This document shows, piece after piece, positions 11,374 to 24,191 of a stretch of DNA of 64,000 bases. Made by a program: the position numbers and the translations under genes. The notes below the pieces were generated by a model, which saw only the letters and a program-made list of their open reading frames with translations, was not told where the DNA came from and did no database searches. The DNA is from Karalla daura (lineage: Eukaryota; Chordata; Actinopteri; Chaetodontiformes; Leiognathidae), in assembly GCA_029224185.1 (NCBI GenBank), contig CM055191.1, positions 4,930,036 through 4,994,035 of the forward strand, read 5' to 3'. Position 1 is the first letter of the stretch. Each line of letters opens with the position of its first letter.

Positions 11374-14300
11374 ATGGAGACATTCACTTTACTTGGAATC
11401 TTTTCTGTGGCTTTCATAGGTAAGAAAAACATTATGATGTTTCATGCTGTTGAATAACAATTATATTAAAAGTTGTTGGGAAGCAGTTTGGTTAAGGATT
11501 AAAGAGCAAAACCCCAGTATACTGTTCTGCTGTCAGTGCTTTTGATGAATTGACTTGAAAGTATTAACAAAAATATATTGTCTTTGAACAAGTCCCTGTC
11601 CCTGTCAGACCTGTAACTGTGCCCTCCAGGTTTAACCAGTGGAGCTGGTGTGTTGCCAGACGTTCCCCTGAATGCAGCTGTTGGAGGAGACGTGTGGCTC
11701 AACACAACACTGACACCATCACAGTTTGGTTCAATGACCTGGAATTTTGGTGGTAAAACTATAGTGGCAGCTTTAGGGGAAGTAATCAACCCTGGAGCAG
11801 GGTATGAAGGCAGGATCACCCTCTCCCTCTCGACTGGATCTCTGCAGCTCAGGAATCTGGCTCTTAATGACAGTGGAGCATATGGTGTTAGCATTTTAAC
11901 ACAGAAAGCAGAAAATCTCCAAGGGAACACAAGCCTGAATGTTTACGGTGAGCAAAGGTCTTTCTTCTTTTTCTGTGCTATGCAGTTTTCTACTGAGGAA
12001 ATGTGAGGTGTGATTTCACACACATACAGACACATCTGTCTCCATGTGATGATTTCAACATTATGTTAACAAATTAGTGTAAATTGTTAGAGAAAATGCA
12101 TCATCATGCTTAGTTCTGAGGCATGAGGCACAGTTTTATAGCTCTACAAACTCATTGGCATTAACTGTGATGCTGAACCCTGTTATGGTATTGGAGTTTG
12201 TGTGCATCTTTGCCATTGAATCAATTGTATGGACTTTAGGACAGGGAGATAAAGATCACTTTCAGGGAGCAAAAAAAAAGGTTCAAAATCAAATCCTCTG
12301 CAGTGTATCCATCCATTATCTTACCAACTCTGTACCTAACTGTTGCTGCAGGATGAAGGCATGCACACACACGCGCACGCACAAACGCACACACACACAC
12401 ATACAGACAGACAAACATAGACTGAAAGGCAGTTTAGAGTCTCCAGTTGACCTAAACATGCATGATTTGATCTGTGGGAGGAAACCAGAGAACCTGGAGA
12501 AAACCCACACAGCCACACTCAGAACATGCAAACTCAACACATAAAGACCCTCGAACTGTGTGGAAGTTGAACCGAGGTCCTTCTTGCTGTGAGGTGACAG
12601 CGATAACCACTCTACCACCAGGACACCTCTGCAGTGTCTCAGTTGACTCTCGACAGGTTTGAAACCTGTCAGTTTTTCTTGCTCAGTATTAGTCCAGAAC
12701 ACAGAGTCACAACTACACATCAGCCCAACTTCAAGAAAAACCTTGAACAACAAAACCTTTTCTTGATTTCGTGACTGAGTCTGTGTCTGGAGTTGTGATT
12801 CGGTCTCTGCCTCACCTGGAAGCAAAGGATGTAAAACCTCTATGTTTTCCATCCACAGAGCCTGTCTCCAATATTATGGCGACTGCAGACAGGACAAATT
12901 TGGTAGAGTTCAACGATTCTGTGCGTCTGTCCTGCTCCTCCTCTGGACCCTTCCTCTCCTTCCTCTGGTTCAACGACACTAAGGTTACACAGAGTGACAG
13001 AGTTCAGCTCACTGACGGAGGCTCCATCCTCACTATAGTCAACGTCAGCCGCTACGACCAGGGACCGTTCACCTGCAACGTGTCCAATCCTGTCAGCTCT
13101 GGTACCAGTGGTCCAGTCCCTCTGACCATCAGCTGTGAGTCCCTCACCTGCATGTGTGATCATCATGCTCCATGTGTGCTCCACTCTGTCCATGCAGCCT
13201 CAGAGCTGCAGCTCTGATGGAGCGCTGAGCTTCACTGCAGGCTGGGCTGCATGTCCAGTGGCTCCAAGCTGCAAACATTACTCTCAGTCATTGTCTCTCT
13301 GTCTCTTTCCCTCCCCTCATGCTGGACTCTGTAGATGGTCCAGAAGATACTAATCTGAAAGTAAATCCACATCAAGAATACTATGGGGAGGGATCAAACG
13401 TCACATTGTCCTGCTCAGCTGACTCCAGACCTGCTGCCCAGTTTTTCTGGTTTCTGAATGGAGACCAGCAGACTGAAACTGGAGCAGAGCTCAGACTGAT
13501 GAACATTCAGAGGAGTCAGAATGGAAAGTACAGCTGTCAGGCCTTTAACAGCCGAACTCTGAGATATGACACATCTCAGACTGCTGTTGTGACTGTGCAA
13601 GGTGAGTTCTGATCAATTGATTTAACACAAAGATGGTGAGGGGGGTGGGATTCAGTCAGAAAACTGCTGTTTTTAGACTACCTTGATTATACACCTGTTA
13701 TTCTAATCATTAATAGCGTGGCAGCCCAACAACAACTAGAGATGTTTGCAGTCAGGATCCTGTTGCACTCAGCTCGTACAGAGACAATGAGAGGAGTCAG
13801 ACTGAAGGACACTGTGACAGACGTCTGGACAGGCACAGCTTAAGTCTCTGAAATCAAATGTACCAGATGCCAAAACTGAGGGCACACCTTGTTTAATAGT
13901 ACATATGTAAATACACATTAGTCACTAGAAGTACAATATCTTCACAGTGAACTTGGTCAGTTGTACATCACCTTACTCACATGAACTCTGGGCCAGTGGC
14001 TGAGAATGGACTGACATTCATTCTCATTAGATCTATCACTGTTATATTACTGTCCCTTATAATGTAATTAATATAAAAACTGCTGCGTACACAAAATAAG
14101 GCTGTGAGTCCAGCCAGAAGTGGCAAACGAGACATATAAGGTTAAAGATATTAATGAATTAACATGCAAATAAAGTTGTAAGCGATAAACTCTGATCTAA
14201 GATCAGTGCTCTCCTTGATTTCATATTTTACCATAATATGGTGATGATTAAAAGATGTTTATGGCGTTCAAATTCCCATGCCTACATCTGTTTGTTCAAC

Positions 14301-17300
14301 TCAAATGAAGAAATTCAACACTGACCCAGTGTTACTGATCGTAAAGTTGTGTTTAAAGACTTTCTACATCACTGCTGCACCTTAAGCAGTGTTCATGTTC
14401 TCTGGTTGGTAAAGCTGCTGAGTGTAAAACCTCTGTGTTTTCCACCCACAGCGCCAGTCTCCAATGTTACAGTAACTGCAAACAGCACAGACTTGGTAGA
14501 GTTCATCAGTTCTGTGCGTCTGTCCTGCTCCTCCTCTGGACACTTCCTCTCCTTCCTCTGGTTCAACGACACCTCTAAGGTTACACAGAGTGACAGAGTT
14601 CAGCTCACTGACGGAGGCTCCATCCTCACTATAGTCAACGTCAGCCGCTACGACCAGGGACCGTTCACATGTAACGTGTCCAATCCTGTCAGCTCTGGTA
14701 CCAGTGGTCCAGTCTCTCTGACCATCAGCTGTGAGTCCCTCACCTGCATGTGTGATCATCATGCTCCATGTGTGCTCCACTCTGTCCATGCAGCCTCTGA
14801 GCTGTAGCTCTGATGGAGCACTGAGCTTCACTGCAGGCTGGGCTGCATGTCCAGTGGCTCCAAGCTGCAAACATTACTCTCAGTCACTGGCTCTCTGTCT
14901 CTTTCCCTCCCCTCATGCTGGACTCTGTAGATGGTCCAGAAGATACTAATCTGACAGTAAATCCACTGCAAGAATACTACAAGCAGGGATCAGACGTCAC
15001 TTTGTCCTGCTCAGCTGACTCCAGACCTGCTGCCCAGTTTATCTGGTTTCTGAATGGAGACCAGCAGACTGAAACTGGAGCAGAGCTCAGACTGATGAAC
15101 ATTCAAAGGAGTCAGAGTGGAAACTACAGCTGTCAGGCCTTTAACAGCCGAACTCTGAGATATGACACATCTCAGGCCTCAATTGTCTCTGTGCTGGGTG
15201 AGTGTGACTGAGTCACAATCTGCTGCTTTTACGTGCAGAGAGAAGCAGGTGATCACACTGAGGCATAAAGCTGCTGAAGAGCTAGAGAGGACCTTGATTG
15301 AACTGGGAGACCAGAAACTAGTTCACTGCATCAACTTTAACAGATATGACATCAGTGCTCTGTTTACAGTATCCCAGCTTTAAATCAATCAATGTATTTT
15401 CACTCTGTGAGGAGAGCAGACAATGGAAAATATACCTGTGAAATACGCAACCCTGTCAGCAGCAGCAGTGCTATGTACAAACTGAACATTGGATGTACAT
15501 AACAAACTGTACAGAGTGTATTTTATGTTCACTGTCGTGTTTCCAGCTGCATTATATCTTAACATTTCTGTGTCTTATTCTTTTTTTATTCTTTCCTGTT
15601 TGTGCTGGTAGATAACTCCACTTTCACATATACATTTATGACTTACACTTCAGATAATGAAGCAGTTGCAGGATTTTTCTAATTCATTCCCCCCATCTAA
15701 TTGTGTCAGACAACCCCATCCCCCCTGTCTGGATCATCGTTGTAGCATGTGTGGGCGTCTGTGCTCTGATCGGTGCGGGTGTTGGTGGAGCCTTCTACCT
15801 TAAAAAAAAGTAAGTGGAAAATCTCTTCAAGCCATGATTGGGTCTCTCATCTAAGATATTTGTTTAGTATCTGAAGAATTATACATTCAACTCAGATTTT
15901 TAGTATTTTTGCATTTTTATTTTATTAGAAGTGCCAATTCATTAAAAAAAACAACATCTCAAGACCCTTAAAAAGAGCAAGCAAACAACATGAGCAAGAC
16001 TCACAAGAAAACCCCTGAAAGAGACAAAATGGGAGAAACCTCATGGTAAAAGACAGGGCAGACGGGCAGGCAAGCACAAGAAAAACAATATACAGAGATT
16101 TTTAGAGGGAGAAAGCACAGGGAGTATGTCTCCATACTGTATCATGACATGTTTTTCATTTCAGCTGGCAGAGCATTTACCAGCGAGGGCAGGTTCTAGT
16201 ACTGAGCTTTGTAGTTAATCATTTTTCTGTTTTCAGGTTTTGATATTAAACTGATTAACTCACATTATCAATTCAATCATTCATGTTTATGCCCTCAATA
16301 GAGTAATACAACAGTAAATACATTAGAACTTTGAAATGTCTCCTGGTGTAACATATAATTATATATAATAAATGTATGTATATATGTATGTATATATAAT
16401 ACTTGTGACATTTTAGAGATAATCTTTGTTATTATAGTTATATTGTAAGATATCTGATTATTCCTGTTGATTCACACTGATGCTGATAATTCTTCTCTTT
16501 ACAGGAAGGGGACTAAAAGTTCAGGTAAGTGTCCCATAAGCTGTTGTGTGTTGATACAGTCATATCTGATTAAATATTCTTCTGTGACATGGTTGTTTCT
16601 GTTACCTAGGCGGCAATGACCAGAATGACACAGCAAACTCAGGGAACCAGGTAACAGTCTCCCAGGAACAATCTCTTTCCAGTATTGCTTTATAAGGTTT
16701 CAATGTAATTTCACTCACGTGTACAGTATGTGTGGGTTCACATGTGTGCTCTGTCATACACCCAGTCACAAGACCTCAATGAGCAGAAATGCTTGTGTGT
16801 GGACTCTAACCCTACAAGATGATATATTGTAAGAGATGATCATAGGCTAAATCATGTGATGCAGTCAAGATCATGACTTTTTTCAATGTTAGATTTTATT
16901 TGTTATTTGCTATTTACAGCAGCGGTATGTGTAGTTGTACGCAAGAAAGGAACGTGTGTACAACTAGTGAGTTGCAGATGAATGAATGAAATACTGAATC
17001 CTGTGCAACACATTTTCTATATATTAACACAGTATTAACGCTTGTCTCAGAGGGCCCCTCCTCGCCCATCTGTCCTTCCACAGTCCTCAGCATCAGTTGA
17101 CATATGAGTCTGTGTGTGGGACACAGCCATGAACTAGTTTTGTTTTATAGAGTAATAGTGGTCTGACCCCCTCTCCTTCCCCTTCCCCTCCCTTCTTCTT
17201 TTCTAGGAAATGAACTATGCGGACGTCACGTTTGTCCAAAACAGAAATGGTAGGAAGGTGGAGCTGGGCTTAGACAACTCAACAGAATACGCTGAGGTCA

Positions 17301-17386
17301 GAGAGAACAACAACGCTCGTTCTGCGGCCGTGCCCCCTGACTACAATGAACACATGCAGCGGTCGGGGGGCTCAGCCCAGCATTAA
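11374..17386 (+). CDS. CEACAM-like receptor, copy 2: N-A1-B1-A2-B2-TM-ITIM/ITSM
   Basis: Complete CEACAM1-type receptor. Exons: 11374-11419 (leader, METFTLLGIFSVAF), 11630-11947 (V-like N domain without the usual cysteines, as in CEACAM N domains; NDSGAYGV), 12859-13134 (A1), 13335-13601 (B1), 14452-14730 (A2), 14931-15197 or -15201 (B2), 15711-15809 (TM, PPVWIIVVACVGVCALIG), 16505-16524, 16610-16650, 17207-17386. The tail has NYADV (Met at -2, a weaker ITIM than copy 1) and TEYAEV. With the usual B2 donor (15197) the TM exon is out of frame by one base relative to copy 1. An alternative GT four bases downstream (exon end 15201) restores an open frame of 598 codons plus stop. Function by family: homophilic or heterophilic adhesion and inhibitory signalling. 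Confidence 0.8.
12306..12630. repeat. Teleost interspersed repeat (intron of CEACAM-like copy 2)
   Basis: It has the 'tccatccattatctt...', 'gcagtttagagtctcc', 'gaggaaaccagagaacc' and 'gaacatgcaaactcaacac' blocks in order, followed by 'ccttcttgctgtgaggtgacag'. This is a dispersed element I know from many fish genomes. Related pieces are at about 8090-8345, 20,465-20,600 and 39,425-39,570. I cannot assign its class with certainty. Confidence 0.6.
15353..15500 (+). pseudogene. Relic of an Ig-domain exon between B2 and TM of copy 2
   Basis: One frame reads an Ig C-terminal half: RADNGKYTCEIRNPVSSSS, with the D-N-G-x-Y-x-C signature at 15,419-15,439, then a strand-G-like KLNIG. The upstream half is not open in the same frame (stop at 15,347) and no convincing acceptor or donor brackets it (the possible donor T|GTACAT is poor). 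It reads as a decayed extra domain, not matched in copy 1. Confidence 0.5.
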
Positions 17387-20300
17387 CAACCTGCGCCCAG
17401 GTCCAGCAGAAGTGACCACTCCAGGCCTGATGGCGCATCTGACTGGCCAGGAGCTGTGGTCTGAGAAACCCGCACTTCTCTCTCAGCCTCTTCCTGGTCT
17501 TGTTTACTTTGTCAAAGCACTTTAATGGTGGATAATCATCAACCAGCTCCGGAGCGATATTGCCATGAGCCGGGAGGGTAAACACAAAGTCTCTGCCAAA
17601 GTTTGCATGCTCTACATTTCAAAGATAGATACAGTGAACAATGAAGGTTGTTAATTTCCTCCACACGTGAATCATTATGCCCGACGCTGGTGTGGTGCCA
17701 TAAGCAAGCAAACTTAGCTTAGAGTCCAGTCTGCAGCTCCTAGGTTAGGGTTTTGTTTTTTATTTTCTACATATTGCAAAATACTAACTATCACTTGTTA
17801 AGAATAGAATAGAATAGAATAGAATAGAATAGAATAGAATAGAATAGAATAGAATAGAATAGAATATGTTTGTCTTTAAATGTGTTTAAATGACTTGTGG
17901 ATACTCGTCCCAGCAGTCAACCATCAGGGCTTTTGACACTGTGCGTATCCAAAGAAGGAATGGAAAGATCGATAGAGATGTTATTCATTGAAGATTAAGT
18001 TCTATTTTGTCTCCTATCTCTTTATCTCCTGAGAAGGTGATGTTGTGACAACAGCGCCTGGTTAACCACATCATGCTCTAGATTGTAGTCACACAAAGAC
18101 AAAGACACGGTCGAAACTCCAGAGCTCAGCCTGCAGTCAGCTGCGACGCACAGGGACAGAGAACACAAGAGAAAAAGGGAACACACACACAGCTGAAACA
18201 GCACTGATAAGATTAGAGCAGACCAGGGGTTTTCTCTCTGTTGCTACTTGAGCTCCAGAAGAAAGAAGCATTGATTGAAGTTAGACAGAGCTAACTGGCT
18301 TCAGGTCTGTCGAAAGGACCTTTAGAAATGGGCTATTAATAAATACCTCAGTCGTTTCCTGCACAGAAATAACAGGGCCAATTAAGGACATGCTTATGAC
18401 AATGTCAGTAAAGGCTGAGATGGTGTTAAGATGTTTCGCCTCCAGCTGACAAACAGTAACTCTGACTTGCGGAACAGTGCTGTGTGTTACGACAAACTGT
18501 GCATCAAACCAATGTGCCAGCAGATATGAGTTATTTCCTTAAAAGGGCTGCATTTCATATCTACAACTAGGCCATAGTGAATCATTTCAGGAAGTGAATT
18601 AACTTTTAACTTTTATTAACTTTTGGTGCGCATGTGTGTCCCTGGTTGTTTGTGCCCTTGGGGCCTTAAGTTGATCAAGTTAAAATGTATGAAAACCATC
18701 ATCTTCTATCAATGATTATTGACAGCAATGTCTTAAAAGTTGTGAAGATGTAACTTAGGCGTAATCATTGTCCAAGACTGAAAGGCTGAAAAAGGAAAAA
18801 CAAAAAAAAAAGGCTGAAAAGCCAAACCAACAGTGGATCTAATATTGTAGATGGAATATTATTGTCTATTAGTCCCTCAGGGAACACGATGGCTGCCTCT
18901 TTCTCTGGTGTGGGCAGGACGTGTGAGGACATGACCTGCTTTCAAATGGTCAGTTGACCCTCATAAAGATCTGGATTATAGCTGCCCGTCATAGAGAACA
19001 TGTCATGGTTGTAAAGGTCTGTTGACACCTCAGGGATCAGGACTCAGGATAGTGTTGCTTTGTTCATTCCAACTGAAACTTACTTTAAAACAGTAGTTAC
19101 TTCCATACAGATTTTCACCAGCCTGTGCAGATGAATGTTTGTCCTCCTCCCCTGGTTATATATTAGTGAAGTCCTGAAGTCCTGTTTAGTATTTTTCCAC
19201 ACCTTAGTCACACTTTACCTTGGAAGTCCATTCGACGTGATGACGTGAAGAGTTTAAAACGTTTTGTTTGGACATGGAAACTGCCGCTTGGAGAGTAAAC
19301 ACACCTTTGCTGTATTTTAGAATAAAGCTTTGTAGGTCACAGCTGTTTGTACCCTTTAAAAAAGACCTTTGTTTATCAACAACAATCATTGTACATAACA
19401 AAAACATGTTAATTTGCACTGTAAGAAATGCTTTATAGTCATTGAACTAGCTTCATAGTGTAATCAGTCTTCTCAGGGTTACATTGAAGAGCCATACATG
19501 CTTTTGTAAGACATTTTGTTATTTATGGCTTTAACTGGCTTTTTGTGAAAGTTTGATTTAGGTCTGAGCACAACTAACTTGCGGACTTGCAGCTTCTATA
19601 ATAAACTGATTGTACATGAAGGTGAATCGTGTATTTATTCCATTGACACCATATAGTCATAAACTGCGCCATTCTCATATCATGCTGTTTAAGTCAGCAC
19701 AGTCTGCTCTCCAATGCAATCATTTCCTTCTGCTTCACATTTCCACACATTTCACGGTAAAGACATTTCTGTTCTCACCAATTTACTTCTTCTTTTCTTC
19801 TTAATTAGCACATTTGACTTTGACCCTGAGGTTTTGACACAGACAGGCTGGGGTTCATAAATTAGCACACACTGTTGAAAATGAGGAAAAAGGTCAGAGA
19901 TTTAAGCTCCTGAGGGACAACGACCTCTGCTGTTGGATGCTTGTGCACCGTTTGTCTAACAACAAGTTACGTTCTCTTAGTATTCAGTTTTATCCTATTC
20001 CGAATTCACACTCATCCGTTTGTAATCAGTTCCAGTGGAGCATTGTTCCATTCATAGAATCAAACAGAGAAAAAGCACTTCCACATCACTAGAAGATGCC
20101 AAAACAATTCAGGATTTCAACCATTTTCTGAAATTTCATTGCTGGAAAGGATGACAACAAAAAAGAGAGGACACTGACATTTTTTAACTTTCAGCTTTAA
20201 AAGAAGCATTTGTCAAAGATGAGAGCAAGTGGTTTTGCTTTAAAGAAGTAATTTTAGTTTAATTTCAATAAAATCCATCTTAATTTAAAGGCCAGTTTAC

Positions 20301-20600
20301 AGCAAGCGTGACATTTCACATGGATTAAGTGTGAATTAAACTTTTAAATCTGCAGAAAAACTCACAAAAAAATAAGTTCTGCAGTTCTAACATGAAATCC
20401 TGTACAAAAAAGTCTTTACTTTGCCAATACTTTGTACCTTAGTCCATTGTCTTACCCATTTTATAGTACAACACTCACACCTGGGGGCAGTTTAGAGTTT
20501 CCAATCAACCCAAACACTCATGCTTATGTATTCTGGGAGGAATCTGGACAACCAGGAGAAAGAAGAAAACCAGGAGAGACAAACTGAGACTCGTGGGGCA
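17387..20600 (+). other. Duplicated 3' flank of CEACAM-like copy 2
   Basis: Homologous to 4062-8345 but without the LTR and the 7555-8090 insertion. Carries (AGAAT)13 at 17,801-17,865 and AATAAA at 19,321-19,326. No independent gene seen; short open frames here mirror those of the other copy and are non-coding in appearance. Confidence 0.6.
17801..17865. repeat. (AGAAT)13 pentanucleotide microsatellite
   Basis: Thirteen perfect units at the position paralogous to the nine-unit array at 4248-4292. Confidence 0.95.
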
Positions 20601-23600
20601 ACAGTGCCCAAAACGTCATCTAAATATAATTCACTGTATGTGAATCCAAACCGTGTTTTCACAGTCACTTCCTTTACCTGACAAATAAAAAAAAACGTTT
20701 ACGGTCTCATTCTGGACAACTAAAGTACATCAAGGTTGTAATCTGCTTCAAACTGTATACTTGTTCCGCAGCCCGAACAAAAAGTATGTGACGCCCATTT
20801 CCTGATAGATGATGAGACTGTGCTCATGATAAGTCAGCTAAAGGAGCTGAATATTCAACATGCATGGATGGGCGGAGCAGGAAAGGGGTTTATATTGACC
20901 AGCTGCCACCTAGTGTTGAGAAGGCGACATGTTCCAGTCAACGGTTCGATTTAGTAAATGAAGTAAACTTGATGAAAACTCTCAGACGAGGACAGACTTA
21001 TGATGGGACGCCACAGACGTGCTCAGGCAGTATTTGCTCTGCTTCTCTGTGCATGTAGATGCACTGACTGATTTGTTTTGGTTTTCCCTCCATCTCATTC
21101 CCTCTCTTCTCTCAGGATCAGGTGACAGTCTGGGATTTAACGTTGACCTCTGACCTGGATGTGTTGCTCATTCACTCACATACTGAAAGAATCTCTTTGT
21201 GGATTCAGCTTTTATCTAGAAACTTTTCTACAGAAAAGACACCAGTGTAAACTAGTGTCTTTTTGTCAGCTCCTCTCCTTGTTCCTCCACAGACGCAGAT
21301 AAGAGAATCGCACAGAGCAAACAGACGAGGGAGACAGAGGCCACCTCTGGGTTTGCTTTGTTCATAGCCTCATGTTTGCGGTCCACTCTCTTATCCTACC
21401 TGAGGCTGAAGCTGAACCTGTGGTTTAGTTGCAATATTGAAGCAGAAAAACATAAATACTCAACATTTCTGCTACTGACTTAATTGAATATGTAGAATTT
21501 TAAAAAAGCCATATTAGAAAAAAAAAATCCACAGGGGTTCAGAGGGGTGCAACATAAAGGTAGTGCTTTCATGAAAAATTATATATTTAGTCTGAATATT
21601 ATCATTTAAGAATTTTTGACAGATTTGACAAACAATAACCGTTAACATCGTTCCAGCCAATAGTGGCCTGGGTTTATATGTTGCCAGCTACTGCCTCCAG
21701 CCTGGCACTATCACCACAGCATTAAACACATGTGGAAACGATGACTTTTATGCCCGATCGGTAAGCTAACTCCCTGGCTAACTTAGCTAACGGTGCGTGT
21801 CGGTCAAACTCCTCCACCATGCCTGTTTTTATTATATCACCTTTAACCCAAGATATCACCTACCGATCCCGGCCTGTCGACGTGACAACCGACTGCTAGA
21901 GTTATTATTTTATTGTTGCGACTACCATGTTAAGACACTCGATGACCAATTGTTCTTTTATTCTCTTGTACTTCATTTGTACTTCTATAACTAATCACAG
22001 TCACGTCACCACCCAGACCCGGGCTCTCGGCCTCGACTCCACACATGCGTATCATCAGACGCGCCGCCCGGCACAGCTCAGCATGACTCCATGTTTTTAC
22101 TGAGGAATGCGTCACCTCCTCCTCAGTGTTTCATTACAAAGCAAAGGACATGAGGGCACCTGCAGCCACTCACTTCACAGACTATATTGAGCTCGGTGGA
22201 GAAGCTCCGGGTCAGGAGTGCGTCCACAAATTTACATCCATGTTTGAATTTAGCATTTTTGCATTTTGTCCTGATGTTAAAAGATCATGTTATAGGATGT
22301 TGATTAATCTTGTTATAGCGCCAGTAAAGCTGATACCAGCCAATACCGGCACTTTCTAAACAGATGGGAGAACAAAAGGACACCTGAGAGACTCATATGA
22401 AGATTTGTATTGTATGATATTACCACACATTTTGACTGTCATGGACGCAATATTCAAATGATGTTCATCTGGATGTGTTCAGGTTTGCCTCTGGCAGTTT
22501 GGACAACATAAGGCTTTATTTATCACTGATATAACATCCTGCCTTTTAGTGAGATTCAACACTATCGGTACCTGAAAGGTGACAGTCGCTATTCACATTT
22601 TAAAAAGAACATTTTGACTTATTGTAGGGTAAATAGGTCAGTTCACATAAAACAAATAACGTATTGTGAGAGTCAGACTGCTGTGCATGTCTGTGTGTGT
22701 GTGTGTGTATGTGTGTCTGTGTGTGTGTGTGTATCTATGTACCTGTTCATATCTAATGCCATTAAATCCATTTAATTCTTTTATGCCTTTATATTTTATG
22801 ATAAAGTCATCAGCGGTGATCCTCTGATCACAGGTGTACAGACACACACCCACACACACACACACACGTGCACACACTGACCCTTGCACCGGTTTATGTT
22901 TAGGCATAATTTCTCATTTTGTTTATTGCCTGTTCACAGACCTTCACCTACAAGTCAGCTGCTATATATTTAATTACAAATAGATATATGATGGCAAATC
23001 AGCTGACCTCGGCATTGGCCCTTGGTGGCCTATCCAGGGTTTATCAGAAAATAGATTATTTAGGTCATTTATACCGAGTTGTCGTTATTTATATAGTTAC
23101 TGTGTACAATTGTGGTTGTTTTCTGCGGGAGCACCCTTGTTTTCCTTGTAAACAATAAAGACTTTTCTATTTTCTATTCTATTTCAAAAACCCTTCGTAT
23201 GTCAGATAAATTATCTGAGCAAGAACAGACTTAGTTGGATTGCAGGTTGGCCTCAGTGCCCAAACATCTAGTGCAGCTAGTTCCCTTAAAACTCTGACTT
23301 TTCTAATACTCTGCATTTTTCCAGAGAAGGAGAAGGGAAGTGAAATTATTACATGCACGGTGTAATAATGACGAAAGAGTCTCTTGTGTCATCCATATTC
23401 CTGTAAATGCTGCTGGCACCATGAAAGTCCAGCCCTCCGTGGACCCCTGAGCCCCCTCAGTCCTCTGGACCTCCGCAGTCTCTGCGACACGACCTTGGCC
23501 AACACAAATTGAACGGAACAGACAAGTAGAGCGAGACATGAAGGCATGGGAGAGGCTGGAGAAAATGTCCCAATCAGCTGTTTTCACTGGAACCGGTTCC

Positions 23601-24150
23601 TGTTGTCAGAATAAACACGGAGCCCCAAACAGTGATCGGAACGTCGGGGCAGGACATATTTCCCTTTGCCTCGTGACATTCAAGCCGAGCACCTCAGTCC
23701 AGTGCTGGAGCGACGGAGCATGCGTGTGTTTTGCTGTTTGTCTCATATGACTGGACATTTTGCGTCAGTACCTGTGTCTGTCTCCATCTCTGTTCCCTCA
23801 GTTTCACTGATATTGTCTCTGTTGGCTCAATTGCTACCAACATGCCTCGTCTCTTGAATACGGATGTACGGATGTATCTCTTAGGATGTATGACGTGTAT
23901 GGACACAAAGGGTTCTACGTTTTATCTCACTTATGAATTACTTTTAATACTGATTTCATAAAGCATTACTTTATTTCTTAACTGATTCAGAGACCATACT
24001 GTTCGGTTAAGACGGCACAAAGTCATCAGCTTTATTCAGTATTTTCATCTGAATTTCCTGACTTTTTCTGATGTGGCAATCACAGTCCCAGCATCCCACA
24101 GACTTCAGGTTTAGTCAAACTTGTATTACAACACACATCAGAGACACACA

Positions 24151-24191
<41 letters not shown>

